Positions 1 to 12,576 of a DNA stretch of 64,000 nt are shown here, in pieces (the first letter of the stretch is position 1; every line of letters starts with the position of its first letter). Where the stretch lies: NCBI RefSeq assembly GCF_013426205.1, contig NC_089424.1, forward strand, positions 3,534,001 to 3,598,000, read 5' to 3'. The DNA is from Metarhizium brunneum. Its lineage: Eukaryota > Ascomycota > Sordariomycetes > Hypocreales > Clavicipitaceae. The notes beneath the pieces are model-generated. The model saw only the letters and a list, made by a program, of their open reading frames with translations. It was not told the origin of the DNA and ran no database searches. The translations under genes and the position numbers were made by a program.

Positions 1-1103
1 CCGGTTGTGGGCATACGTCTCGCACAATCTGCCGCAATCTATACCGCTCCTGCAAGCAATTGCCATCGGAGCTCTGCAAGATTTTGGCACGGCACAATTA
101 CTCGTACTCACTGGCAGTGAAACCGTATTTCTCCTCCACGCCATTCTGCAGCGAAGCGCCAAGTGCAAGTTCCTCTGCTCAAAAACCGTCTGGTGTTCCG
201 TCGTCCGCCTGGCGACCATCTCCTCGCTCAGCATCGCCGTTATAAGCGCCGCAAGCGAGGCCACCAAGCAATGGGTTGGCTATGCAATGCTCTGCCTTCA
301 CGGGATACTCATTGTGCTGGGCTTCTCTTGCCACGCAATTTGGCAGCTATATCGCGCAAACAAAAAAGGGGACCATCTGTCCCAAGAGGCCTACTTGCTA
401 GGCTCTCACAGCAGTCATTCAAACGAACAAGCAAGTTTCCTCCGCAAACCCCCCTTTTCACCACAGAAACTGACCTGCTTAGACGTTGAACCTCGACGAC
501 CTTGGCTCTCACTTTGTCTGCGTGAACAGACAACTCCAGCGGCCCGAGACGCCAGATATACCCGACGAGAGACTGCGCAGTCTCCGAAACTACCCTCGCC
601 CGGTCCTCAAGACATCGCCCGCGCCTCTCGAAGATACCGAGGGGCAACCTACCCTCCCCTCGGCGGCAGCAGACGCAGACCTCCAGCTAGACTTTTCTCC
701 GTTTTACCGAAAACCAAGGTCCCGCAACGCGACCCCCTTGTCGCACCTTGATTCCTCCAGCCAGTCTTCAAGATCGACCGCCCCGTCGCCCACGCCAACC
801 AGCGAATCCGATCCAGAGTCGGGCGCTTCTTCCCAACCCGGGCGGAAGTCGCACGAAACCCTCGACGCGCTCCTAGAAGCATCCCTGCCCCCAGACGTGG
901 ACTACTCCGTCAGAGAATCGGATCGCTTCTACGGTCGACCCGTGAGCGGCTCGGCCAACCCCGCGGTGACGCCGGGGGCGGCGGGCTGCCCTTCGAGCAG
1001 GCCTGTGCACGACGACTGGAGGCACATGATTCCCGAGGTTTTCAAACCCCAGAAGAAGGAGAAGGGGTTCCAGGTCGCGAGGCCGCCGCGGCCGCCGCAA
1101 TAA
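1..1103 (+). CDS. TRP-like integral membrane protein, 3' part
   Basis: The gene is cut by the left window edge. The visible frame runs from base 2 to 430 and, after an intron at 431-482, from 483 to the TAA at 1101-1103. The first exon encodes at least three hydrophobic segments separated by short basic loops, the end of a polytopic membrane domain. The second exon encodes a long Ser/Pro-rich cytosolic tail with the motif VDYSVRESDRFYG and a basic end (KKEKGFQVARPPRPP). This tail is characteristic of fungal TRP-family proteins (PF06011), which are thought to act as ion channels or flavin carriers in plasma or internal membranes. The intron needs a GC donor (GCAAGT) with branch CTGAC and acceptor TAG; it restores the frame exactly. 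The family call rests mainly on the tail, so the specific function is open. Confidence 0.72.
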
Positions 1104-1931
1104 TGTTGGAGGGGTGGAGAGGGTATGACGAGCCGCGGCTAAAGGCCTGCCACGTGGGCTGAACCGTGAATAGTATATATGTTTGCATAGATGAAATAAA
1201 TGTATATAAATTGCAGCATTTGCAAAACCTGGCCATTGTGGAGGGAGATACGAGCGACACGTTGGTATAGCAGTTGAGCGCAAAATGCATCAACTCTAGA
1301 CAGGACGCTGTTGCATATGCGTGTTGGGCTTCTGACTTGCTTCCTTGTTAGCTTCTGGAGAATTCCCCATACATCTGCTCTGTCTAGCTTAATGAGTCGA
1401 GTAAATTCAAGCACCGGGAACATTGACATTTCTTGGCCCCCATGGTAGCCAAGGCGACAAAACCTTGAAGAGACTGATGTTTAGCTGGACAGTTTCCGGG
1501 GTTCCCAAAGAGATGGGACGATCATCTTGCTGGCGTTCCTGCACTGCCAAGGAAGGAGGCTGCAGACGACAGAAAAAGCAGCATTTTTGCCGAGAGTCAC
1601 CACAAGGGTTAGGGTGGGGGTTAGGGTTGATGGATGATGGAACTACCCGGAATGCGAGTTACCTTCCATCACGATATGAACGCTGTGCCTTGTAAAGACG
1701 GCTTCCACGCCTTGCGAAACTAAACACAGAATAGAGTCTTAAATCTTTTTACTCGGCAACTAGAGAGCCTACCCTAGAACCAAACTGGAGCATCATGGCC
1801 AGCTGGTGACCCCCGAAGTTCATGATGGTGCGTGCACCCGCAGACGCCAAATTCTCTAATTCCTGAGCTGCCCTCGCAAAACGATAAAATTAAAAATCTA
1901 ATAATGAGTATGGTACTAGAATATAATACAC
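1104..1931. other. gene-free stretch between convergent 3' ends
   Basis: This holds the 3' flanks of the TRP-like gene (+) and the ABC transporter (-). I see no supportable gene. It contains a telomere-like cluster at about 1604-1630, in which TTAGGG occurs twice in a G-rich context. Confidence 0.7.
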
Positions 1932-4900
1932 TTAGTCGAGGCTCTGGGCCTCACACATCTTTTTATACATGCCCCCCTGGGCAAGCAGCTCCTCATGCGT
2001 CCCCATTTCGACAATCTTTCCCCCGTAAAAGACGCAAATCACATCCGCATCCTTGATAGTTGACAACCGGTGGGCAACTGCGATTGTGATTCGGTCCCCT
2101 TCTTGGGCTGCTTCAGCGAGAGCACTCTGTACAATTTTTTCGCTCTCCGTGTCAAGAGCACTTGTTGCCTCGTCCAGCAGCAGGACTTTGGGATTTCGGA
2201 TGAGCGACCGCGCAATGGCGATGCGTTGTCGCTGGCCGCCGGATAGCTGAGTGCCGTTTGAGCCGGCAGCCGTGGACAGGCCGTCGGGCAGGGAGGAGAC
2301 AAAGTCCCAGGCATTGGCGGAGCGGAGAGCGGCTTCAATTTGGGCATCGGCGACGGTGGTGCCGACGGTTGTGGGGGGTTTCGGTGAAGAGCTCGGGGAG
2401 GGGTCGTCGATGCCAAGGGCAATGTTTTCTCGGATGCTTCCTTGGAAAAGCGTTGGTTCTTGTTGTACGAGAGATACCATTTTTCGGTATAGGCGAGGGT
2501 TGAGGGTCGTCAAATCGTCACCATCTATGTAGATGTTGCCGGTGGATGGGTCGTAGAATCGCTCGAGCATGGCAATCATGGTGGATTTACCACAGCCTGA
2601 AGCGCCTACAAACGCAGCAAACTGGCCTTTTCTGATCTGCAGACTGTGAGAATAGTGCCATCGACGGCCCCGACCGCGGTCTTACTTACCTCAAGATCAA
2701 CTCCTCGCAGTACTTGGGTATCTGGTCGCAGGGGGTACGAAAAGCGAGCGTGATCCAGAACAATAGGACCGCCAGACTTGGGCCCCTTGTCCTGGTTTTC
2801 GGTTGTTTCTTGAACAGTGGGCTGTAATTCATGTAGCCAAAAGATGTAGTTGGCGGCATTCTTGCCCTTTGTCATGCCTATGTGCTGGGTCAGTACCACC
2901 ATTTCACACCGCTTGGACGAGACGTACTGGTCGAGAATTGGAACAATTGTGTGGTAGCTTGCCCGGAAAAGAAGACACCCATAAACGTAACAAAAAAGTC
3001 AAACATGGAGATTTCCCTAAACGACACAAGCCGACATCCGTACCTGGTCAAGTTAGCACATGGTCAGATACGATTTTTCACGGCCTGCGGTAGCTCACCA
3101 AAATCCCAGCGCCATGAACCAGTACTCAATCGACTGTGTCAAAGCAAACCAAACCATCATGCTAAACAACGGCTTAACGGATCCACTGACCGCATGCTCG
3201 AGCTCAGTCAAGTACTTGTCCAAAACGGACTCTTCAATCGCCAATGAGGATACAGTCCGAATAGCCGTTACGGCCTCTGATGCAATTGCCGCGCTATTGG
3301 AGTTGCGCTTTGAGATTGCCCTATCCAGCTTTGCGTCAAAGCGAATCTTGAACCATCCAGAGCCGACGAACGGCGGAAGCCCAGCTAGCACGACTACTAG
3401 ACCCAGCTTCCAGCTATAAGCGATGCCCAGGATACTACAGGCAAGAACATTCAGTACGGCAATAAGAATGAGACCAACATTGAAGCCCATAAGTTCGAGG
3501 ATGGCTTGTGGGTTGGAGTCGACGCGGCTTGCAAGAGCACCAGTGTTGTTCTCTGTGCGGTCAAAGAATTGGAGATCTTGCCGTAGCATGTCGTTGAAGG
3601 TTTGCCTCCGAAACCTATGAGAGAGTGTCTAGGCTAGTCAATACCATGAAGAGAGATGGGTGGCGGCTCAGGCATGACGTACCTGAGCGACAATATTGGT
3701 AGTGTACCCAAGAATAAAGTAAGAGATAAAGCAACCCACGGCTAGTACAATAAACATGGCGGCGAAAAAGTTGCCTCTGTCAACCATTGCCGAACCAGTT
3801 AAGGTAAAAACATTTGTGACGTTGGCAAGAAGCAGAGCCTGTCCAGGGAATGCAGCAGCTTTATACGTGTCAGTGCTCAGAACATACAGACAGAGACTAG
3901 TGCACTTACAAGCACCGGCACAGCCGAGGAAAACAAGTAAATATGTCCATCGTAGCTCAGGGGACTCTTTTACGAGGCGAAATATTACGGTGATAAACCC
4001 AAGCTGTTTATGCTTGTCATAGTCGTCGCGATCTTTTCGCATCTCCATTCGTGCTCGATCTCGAGTCGCTATCTTACTCATAGGTTTTGCGAGGTCAGCC
4101 GGATCGCCAGCAGTTACCTCGTCGTCTGTATCGTCGCTTTCCGAGTCAGATTCCGAAGGCTTGAGTGTCAGGTTTTGAATTTTGACCAGCTGAGCGTAAG
4201 CACCATCCTCAGCTAGCAGCGATTCGTGTGTACCCTGCTCAACGATGCGTCCCGCCTTCATGACGACGATGTTGTCCGCTTTGCGAATGGTCGCAAGCTT
4301 GTGGGCAATAACTATAGTTGTTCGACCCTTGGATGCTCGGTCCAAGGCCTGTTGCACTACGCCTTCGGCATGGGGATCCAATGCGCTGGTAGCCTCGTCA
4401 AGTAGCAGCACTTTTGGCTGCGACACAATGCTTCTTGCAATGGCAACACGTTGCTTCTGCCCACCGGATAGCAGTCCTCCGCGCTGACCGATTTGGGTGT
4501 CATATCCATCGGGAAGCTCAGTGATGAAGTCGTCTGCAAAAGCCATCTTGGCAGCTTCTTTGATCTTCTCCAGCTGGACTTCTTTTGGGGCGTCTTGCCA
4601 TTCCGTGCCGATTAGTCCATAGGCAATATTCTCAAAAACTGAGCCTTGAAATAAGACAGGTTCCTGTGGGTATTAGTTGCAGCTCATTACATCCGAATCT
4701 AGCACATACCTGTTGTACGAGCCGAACATTCTTCCGCAGCCAATTGATGTTCAGATCCTTAATTTCTCGGCCATCAAGCTTGATGCTACCTGAAGTCAAA
4801 TTATACCATCTCTCAATGAGGCCAATAATAGTACTTTTTCCTGAGCCACTTTGTCCCTGCAGCAAAATTTAGTCCAAGAGCCCCCGTATTGCGCAAAGGT

Positions 4901-6362
4901 CATACGAACCACAAGAGCAGTAACTTTGCCTGAAGGTATATCAAGGGTAAAGGCATCGAGAACATTGGTCCCCGGGCGAGATGGATATGAAAACGTAGCA
5001 TTTTCAAGCTCAATGTGCCCCACCACGTCCGATGGTTTCTCGCCAGACTCGTCAAACGGATCAATTGCAGATTGTCGGTCGATAAGAGTGAAAAGTTGCG
5101 CGGCCCCAGAGGCAGCTCGCGTAAACTCGATAAAGTAAGGTGCAAGGGAAGTCAGGCTAACAGCGGCAATGACAACAGAAAGAAGCACACTAAGAATGTC
5201 AGGACCCCAATCTTCTATGTTAAAGTCAAGTCTGGCAGCACTCACGTGAAGACTTCACCACTAGACTGGATCTCTCCTCTCCCAAGCATATGGACACCCT
5301 GCCAAAATGCAAGTCCAAAGCCAAGATAGATGATGCAGTACTCGGACGAGAACAGTATTCCGAACAGCGGGGAGATTTTATTGCCCACTCGGTGCGCTTC
5401 GATGAGATACTCGTCAAACTTGTTCACCAAGCGCGACCTCATCTCAAAAGCATGAACGGTACGTGCGCTGGCCAGCACACCCTCCGCAAACGAATTAGCC
5501 TGTGCATAAATGTCAAGTATCTTGGTTTCCAGACCAGCCTCGATGATGCCCGTCACTGCCATGACAACAATAGTAGCCGGAGCAATGCACAGCGTAATGA
5601 GGGTTAGCTTCCAGTTTGTGGCAAACGCAACGATAAAGCCGGTTACGAAAGCCGACAGGCCCTGGAAGGTCAATCCAAGCTTTTCCGAGATGCCGCCCTG
5701 GATAAGACGGCCGTTTGTGGTGGCCTGCGTTGATATAGAGCCGCCAGTGCCGAGATCGAAAAAGGCAATTTCCTGACTTAGGGCAGCCTTGAGGTACGCA
5801 TAACGAATATTTCGAACGATCCGATAAGCGTTGTATGTCAGAAGGGAGTTGTATGTGTAGGAAAGGACGAAACGTCCTATTCCTATATAGACGAAATATA
5901 ACCTACATCGGCGCCGTTAGGTACATGTTTGACTTCGACTGTGAAGGGTGACGTACGCCAATGTCGAGGAGTCCCTTCGCATATCTGCACCCGTAGACTT
6001 TCCAGACGTGAAATCAGTCAATACTGTAACGAATCGACCAAAAACTAAATTTTGAAGAGCTATGGCAGCTCCAGACGCAATAGCGGCAAAGGTTGCAACG
6101 CCGAGGATGATGTACTCAGCCCTGCCAGCATACGTAAAGATTCTCTGCCATCAACAGTCAGCCTGAAGAGCGCCACAAGATAAATTTGATGGTTGCTCAG
6201 CTGTCCTACCATGTATCCGCCATGATCCTCCTTGGCCTCTCCAGGACCTTTCCGGTCAGTCTTCTCATCGCCCATGTCAACAAGCGTGTGTTTCTCTGAT
6301 GCCGCATTTATCGACAGCGGATTCTGGCCTGCAACAGGCTGCACACCAATTGTATCAGTCAT
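1932..6362 (-). CDS. full-length ABCB/MDR-type ABC transporter
   Basis: This is an ATP-driven exporter of the fungal MDR class, with layout TMD1-NBD1-TMD2-NBD2 in one chain, likely in the plasma membrane and exporting hydrophobic compounds or peptides. I assemble 11 exons: 6362-6210, 6144-5957, 5902-5246, 5189-4910, 4856-4710, 4663-3910, 3858-3683, 3628-3099, 3043-2928, 2877-2690 and 2636-1932. They give 1297 residues with all phases consistent, the usual family length. NBD1 has Walker [10 protein letters not shown] (Lys about 433), signature LSGGQKQR and Walker [16 protein letters not shown]2 has GASGCGKST (Lys about 1080), LSGGQRQR and the same Walker B. An acidic Ser/Asp-rich linker follows NBD1. 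Both nucleotide sites look intact. The start is the first Met before a hydrophilic N-terminus (MTDTIGVQP); an upstream in-frame Met near 6443 is possible. The substrate cannot be told from sequence; no biosynthetic cluster adjoins it. Confidence 0.93.
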
Positions 6363-7210
6363 TCCGGCGATATGTGCTGCAAAACCTCTGCTACTGTTGA
6401 GATATAAAAACGGGGAGTTAATAGAATCTTTGGTCTTGGGCACTGGCCTTCAAACCGCCATCATCCAGGGTCACCGGACCGCAGTTTCACCAGTATCGGT
6501 ACAAGTTGAGGAGAGCTGCAGCACCAAATCATCCTGGAGCATAGGACTACCGATTCGCATTTTATAGATGATGGTAAATACACGGTCTTTTGGACGCTTT
6601 CTCAGCATCGCAGAACCGCAAGGCGAGGTGCCAAGTGCCAAGACTGACTTTGATTGATCGAAAGTCGAGATTCTGTGACGGCTGGCTCCACCTAATAGGC
6701 GCAGCCACTTACTGCCCAGCAGTCTGAGGGTCAACAGGAGAGCCACACTGAAGATAAGGGCCAATGAGCAAGTGAGGCGCGTCAACTGGTCATTTAGGTC
6801 GTCGGGTCCCGCGCTGCCCGACAGGCCCGACTCCCGGATGACGCATCGCAAACCGCCAGTTGAGTTGACTGGCCCTGGAGTGTGCACGCGATTTCTGCCT
6901 TCTTCTACGCCCTTGCTGTGCTGTCATGATGCTCGCATAATGAGCGAGATAGTACTTGGCAGCATCCGTACCAAGTCTGCCGTCCTGCGAGGGTGGGCTG
7001 CAGATCGTCAATCAAGGCAATGTGGAGAATGAGGCGTTTTAACCTTGTTTTCCCGACAGACATGAACGCTATGCAATGCAACGACGTCGGCTTCGCATGC
7101 AGGAAACGAATCACAATCTCAGATTACATGCCGTATATTATTCGCTAATGTAGTGTTCAGGATATTGATACCTTGGAACGTTAAAGTTTGAGCATGGCAC
7201 TATTCCGCTA
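6363..7210. other. gene-free spacer upstream of the ABC transporter
   Basis: This is the 5' flank of the ABC transporter and the 3' flank of the amino acid permease. Reading frames of up to about 138 codons on either strand show no family resemblance or splice-supported extension. It presumably carries the exporter's promoter. Confidence 0.6.
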
Positions 7211-9129
7211 TCAAAAAACTCTGTGAAGCGCCCGGCGCCACGCTGGCCAGGTCTGAATTTCGGCCTGATAAGCACGAATTTGATCCCAATCGAGTTCACG
7301 TCGGCCAGTGTCAACATCAATCTGGTCGAGGCGCAGCCAGCCCGTGCGTTTCCAGACAAATCCTCCGGCCCAAAAAGCAATCAAAATAGGGAATGCCAAG
7401 TACGACTTGAAGAAGCCTTCGGCAGTGTTGAGGCCATCTTTTCCGGGAGGCGCAAGAGCAGTAAAGAACTGGCAAACATGTTAGTCAAAAGGTTGTCATT
7501 TAAATGGCGGAAACCACGAAGAAAATGGTAAATATACGAACCTGGGCCGCGAGAACCACAACACACAATACCAAGCCTATCCACGACCCCCACACGCCAA
7601 AGGCTGCTTGAAATGGAATCTCTTTAACGGAGTGGCCGTGGTATGTCCAGGCGGCTCGGAAACGGATGTGCGACACGCAGATGCCTCCCCATGCAAATAA
7701 CACAGCTAAGCCTGAGATGGCTTGGAGCCACTCGAATACAATGGGACCAGACGAAGTCAGATTGACATAGGCCAAAGGACCCGTCAAAATAAGTGCAATA
7801 ACGGAAAACAGAGGTCGCCCGGATCGATCGATGTATGTGAATATCTTGGGCGCATAGCCTTGTTGAGCGAGGGCAGTCAGGGTGCGAGATCCGCCAAACA
7901 CAGCAGAAACACCAATAGAGAGGACCGATATCAGAATAATGGCATTCATGAGGTGATCGAGTCCACGGAGTTTAGCATAGAAACCGATAAGAACCCACGG
8001 AGACGCCTTGACATCAGTGTAGGCCGCGCTGGAAAGCAGACGAGGGTCATCTGCCGGAATAAGCAGGCCAACGAAGAACAAACCCAAGACGTAAAACAAG
8101 ACAACTCGCCAAAAGACTTGCTTGATAGCACCAGGAACAGATTTCACCGGGTTAGACGTCTCTGCTGCAGCCAATCCAACTAGTTCGGTGCCGGTAAACG
8201 AAAACGCAGCAGTGACAAACACAGCGCAAAAGCCACGAAACCCGTTTTTAAAAGCGCCAGGATCGTACCAATATCTTGCCCCCCAGTATTCGTTGTATCT
8301 ACCGTCCTTGGGGCCGCCACCAAGGACAAGAACAAGGGCGATGATCATGAATACAACGACGGAAACGAGTTTAATGGAGGAGGCCCAAAACTCTTCCTCG
8401 GCAAAGCCAATGCTGCCAAAAACATTGATTGCAATAACGGCAACAAGGAAGATTGTGATCCAAACGGCAACACTAGTTTTGTCGTCCCAGTATTCTATGA
8501 CAAGACCACAGACCGTAAGTTCGAGCGGTAACACGACCAACCAGAGGAATAAATAGTTCCAGCCGACGGCAAAGCCAAACGAGGGGTCAATAAATCGACT
8601 CGCATATGTGTAGAAGCCGCCCGAGATGGGATACATGACAGCCAGCTCTCCAAGAGCAAATACTGCGCTCTCTTAGTATTGGTGCCAGACAAACCTCGAT
8701 CGACCATTAAAGACTCACCAACGTTAAAGACCATGAAACCGACGATGGAGAAGCAGATCAGGATAGACGCGGGACCCTGGTGCCGTCAGAATGCATGTTC
8801 CAAATGGGCATCTCTTGTTCAGGGTTGCTACTTACGCCCTTGGCCAAAGCACTGCCCGAGCCAACAAAAAAGCCGGCGCCAATTGAACCGCCGATAGCAA
8901 TCATGTGTAGATGGCGAGGTTTCATGGCCCGGTCTAGCTCGACTATGCCTCTTCCATAGTGACGCTTCTGGAACGACTTGCCATTGAGGCCGTTCCTGGT
9001 CCAAAAGTCCTCCTCGGCAAAGGTAGCCGCAAACTGAGGCCCGGATACGACCTTGCTGTCCGCATCAGCAGACTGGAAGGCCGGCTTCTCGCCGCTTCCT
9101 ACGGATGTGGGTGCGTCCAGGTCGGACAT
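7211..9129 (-). CDS. amino acid permease, APC superfamily (YAT type)
   Basis: This is a proton-coupled plasma-membrane amino acid importer related to Gap1/Agp/Dip5. There are four exons: 9129-8836, 8776-8719, 8662-7542 and 7468-7211, giving 576 residues, the normal family size. A hydrophilic N-terminus leads to the hallmark first helix IAIGGSIGAGFFVGSGSALA. About twelve membrane segments follow, including the conserved SFTGTELVGLAAAETSNPVK stretch. The C-terminal tail carries the DVDTGRRELDWDQI block typical of YAT permeases. Introns are short, with good donors at the first two (GTAAGT, GTGAGT) and a weaker GTTCGT at the third. Specificity (general, acidic or aromatic) cannot be assigned. The gene points the same way as the ABC transporter, but the 850-bp spacer argues for separate control. 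Confidence 0.93.
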
Positions 9130-11995
9130 GGTGGATCGTCGTGTAAGTCGGCCCAGCACCGAGAGAGGCCGTCGCCGGCAGTTGAGCGAATGCTACACAG
9201 AGTCCCGGAACCGAGACGACAAAGGGGCAATTGAGACAATGCAACCTGGGGACAACGGGACTGGGGCATTTCCCAGATTATAAACATGTCGAGTCCGCAT
9301 CGGAACGCGAATATGCACACCACGATGGGCACCCCCCATGGCAGCGTGTGGATACAACAACGGGAGATTGCCCAGGTTGAGTCAGGAAAAGCGCAGCCAA
9401 ACCTGCCGCGAGGAGCCGATAATCAAGGAAGGACTGACAGCGGAACGTCTTCCGGCCGACTTGCGCTCCTTGACAGCGGCGACAGCCGTTCTTACACCGA
9501 ACTCGCTCCTCGAAGCATTCTGGCCCAACCTTATCCTCGAGCGGATTAGAGAGGGAGCCTGAAAGGGAGGGCGATAGGACAGACGAAGCAATTCTTCCTC
9601 TCGGTAATGCACCTTCAGATCAAGGGTTATTAAGCTTATTCCGAAATTGTTCCAGAAGACATGACGCAGAATCCGTCGAGTACGCCGACACGCTTCCACA
9701 GCGATGCTGACCGAATCCCACCGTTGAAGGATTGCCCAGCGTCGGCCCATCCCAGCTTTTCCTTATAGGTTTGGGGCCATAAAGTGGGTTTTGGCAAATT
9801 GTACGTTGCAAGATCAAGTTTGTTTCGGCAGACACAGCCCAAGCGATACCTCAGATATCAGCGCGGGCACATTCTCTGTGGAATTTTTTTTTTTCGTCTT
9901 TTGCTTCTGCCACGAGACACTTGCCGCATTCGTACCTTCAGACGCGGTCTCATTGGGGCAAAAGGCACACCTTCTGCCGCAGCCTCACGCATTCTAGAAC
10001 GCGTTGGTGCATGTCAATGCTACTTGGTGGCTTTCTTTGCAGATTGCTCCGATCAGCCTCCGGGTACCCATCCCAGTGGATACACTCGGAGCGGCAGCGG
10101 AGGACCAACAATGGATCCGTCCTTGATTGATGCCAAAAAGCCCGATCCAACGCCGAGGCGAGCCAGGGTGTTTTTCATGGTGTGTGGAATTCACCGCTGG
10201 GTGGCTCCGCTGGACCTCAGAGAAATGTTCTCGAACAGCACATGTGCCCGAAGGTGAAGTGGTGGAGGAGGACCGACGCTGTCAAATGATGGTCTTGGGA
10301 CAGCAGGCAATGCCTCCCTGTGAAATAACGAATGCGCAGCCTGGATGAGTCTGTGCTGATGGGAGCACGGGCGCTCTTGGCATTCATATACGGAGTCAAG
10401 TATTACTTACGGAGTACTCTCTTGCTTTTGCCCCGTTTCATGGGTGGCTAGACGTTGGCTTGGCTGCTTGGAATCTCCCAACACTAATTATTTGCGTCCA
10501 GTTGTTTTTCCTGATAGGCGCTACGGTGTGAACGCATGGCGTGGCTTTAACTTGATGTCACTCGGGTTCCAGCATTGAAGTTTGGCGGTTTGTCTGAGAG
10601 CTCATACCGCATAACCCAACTGGACATTTGTTGCTCAAAGTGCTCTAATTGTGCTTCCGACTGGCATGGCCAATATGGTTCTATACCACGACAGCCTTGA
10701 CCTCTTTGCTCTTTCTTCTCACAGCTCAGTCTCTGACACTATTCACACCAGCGCTCACTTGGATTGGCGGGATTCAGTTCCAAATGACCATGGAGCCACA
10801 ATTTTGCAAATTGCCCAGTGCCAGATTATCTCGGTCCACATACCTAGCCCATGCCATGTGCAGGCGTCGTTCCACCCGTTGGTCGGACGATGCTGTGCCA
10901 TGATGCCCCCGCGTTGTGATCCGCCTCGAGCCACGAGCCGATCCACCACCCCGCGAAGGAAATCTGCCCATGACAGACAACATCCTGGGTCGAAATCGAG
11001 TCTTTGTCCTGGTGTGAACGGCTTCCAACGGCAAAAGCCCTCGGAATGCCTCAAGGTTGGGCCATGGTCACTGGAAGAATTGATCCACCCCCGGAATCCC
11101 CCAGACCCAACCTCCGCGCAGTTGCTGATGGATTACAAAGTGACAGGCTGACGGTTCCACTAGGTTGATGACTTGAAGTCACCGTGTTGTGCTCGTGTTG
11201 GATTTTGGGTGGTGATCCTGGATGCCAAGCGCCAATCACTTGTTCGTGAGATTATTGGCTGCAGGGTTCGCCGAAATGGCTCGCGGGGTTTGATAGCTCA
11301 CCGTAGCCAGAACAATGAAAAATGGCAGGCAACTTGTCAAACGATGATTTGGCTTATATATTGCCAACGGCTCCCGTCTCTTGGCCAGGGCCGAGGAGGA
11401 GAGATAAGCTCGTTGGACCATCGACAGCCAGCTGCCCTGTATAGACTGATGATACCACGTGGAAATATTCACTTTTTTCCGCCCTGTGAATCGTGTTGCT
11501 GCAAGAGCTTTATGGACATAGGTCCAGTCAACAAAACGATCGATCTCGCCAGGATTTACCTATCACAAAATTCGACAGCTTGATCCTTTAGATAACGTGG
11601 AATGCGTCCTTGACTGTATTACTCACTGCGGCTATCGGAGTTTACTCGCAGCTTCCTTGGGGCCAATGCTAGCAGATTTAGCATGCTAATCTAAGCCCGA
11701 GAAAAACACCTCTTGACTTATAGAAAGCCGGATTATCCAATTACACTCTGTCCATAGTATGCCAATCTACTTGGCCGGAAGCTCGCGCCAGCCAGGATCC
11801 GTCGTGGGCGCTGTTCAAGCGACCCCGTCCAGCCTCTTCGACGGTCCCCCACACGCCAGTCCAGCAGACGATATCTTGTTTTTAAGAAAAAAGCAAACAA
11901 AGGATGAGATTTACAAGACTCTACCGTCTCAATAATGATGTAGAAGAGCCTAATTTCACCCGGGAAACCCTACACTTAAGACATGATGATGACCC
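9130..11995. other. 2.9-kb gene-free stretch upstream of the permease
   Basis: No gene can be supported. The longest plausible frame (9784-10257 +, 157 codons) is Arg/Cys-rich, lacks family similarity and has no splice context. A TACGGAGTA-type motif lies near 10409-10418 with a partial copy near 10389-10396. The permease promoter should sit at the left end, just above 9129. Confidence 0.55.
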
Positions 11996-12576
11996 TTAAT
12001 CATGGGGGTCCCATTCGCCGTTCTCAAAACGGATCCGCGTGCAGAAGATGGACCTAATCTGGTCGCCGTCGTCGGTCTCATGCAAATCGCGAATAGACTC
12101 GGAAACATTCGTGTAGAGAGCCGGGTTCAAGCAGTTCGCGTTGCTGAGTTGCCGCGTCAGTTGCGACCTGTGAAGTGGGCGGAAACGCAGCATGCCGACT
12201 TACTAGAGGTACACAGAACAGTTTACCTGGTCGGTAAAAAATTTGATGGATGATATCAAGGTTACCTCATCCCCTTCAACACTTTATTCCTCACCGTCAG
12301 CATTTGCTCACAGGCTCGATGGAATTGGAAAAGGCATTGCTTACAACTCCTTTGGAACTGCATAGCACTTGTCCAGATACGGCACGGTAGTCGAGAGTCC
12401 TTGCCAGTCTCTGTGCTCATATAGCGTAACCTAGAGGCAAATCAGGATGGGCTTTGTTGGCAACTGTCTGTGAGTCTTGGAGCTTGTTTGCTTACACCAA
12501 TATTTGGGGTTTCCCCGGGGTCGGTTGCTGAGACGGCAGTTGCTACTGCCGTCATGAATAGTGTGATGAAGTTCAT
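11996..12576 (-). CDS. small secreted beta/gamma-crystallin-like protein
   Basis: Four exons (12576-12496, 12430-12345, 12289-12266, 12167-11996) give 120 residues with consistent phases. Residues 1 to about 18 form a signal peptide (MNFITLFMTAVATAVSA). The mature part starts with VTLYEHRDWQGLS, followed by DKCYAVP and, near the end, SNANC and RSIFC. This spacing resembles the strand pattern of beta/gamma-crystallin-fold secreted proteins common in hypocrealean fungi (LYE..dF.G, KCYnvP, C.NC.G, SI.C). Three Cys remain in the mature protein, where such folds often have four. Support for the introns: GTAAGC donors at introns 1 and 2, branch CTGAC before the second acceptor, and an open terminal exon. 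The third exon is only 24 nt and its flanking choice is the least certain part. A TATA-like element lies about 95 bp upstream. Function is unknown; an extracellular structural or effector-like role is only inference. Confidence 0.55.

Noticed and set aside
9784..10257. 157-codon plus-strand frame
   Set aside because: It is Arg/Cys-rich with no recognisable domain, signal peptide or splice support.
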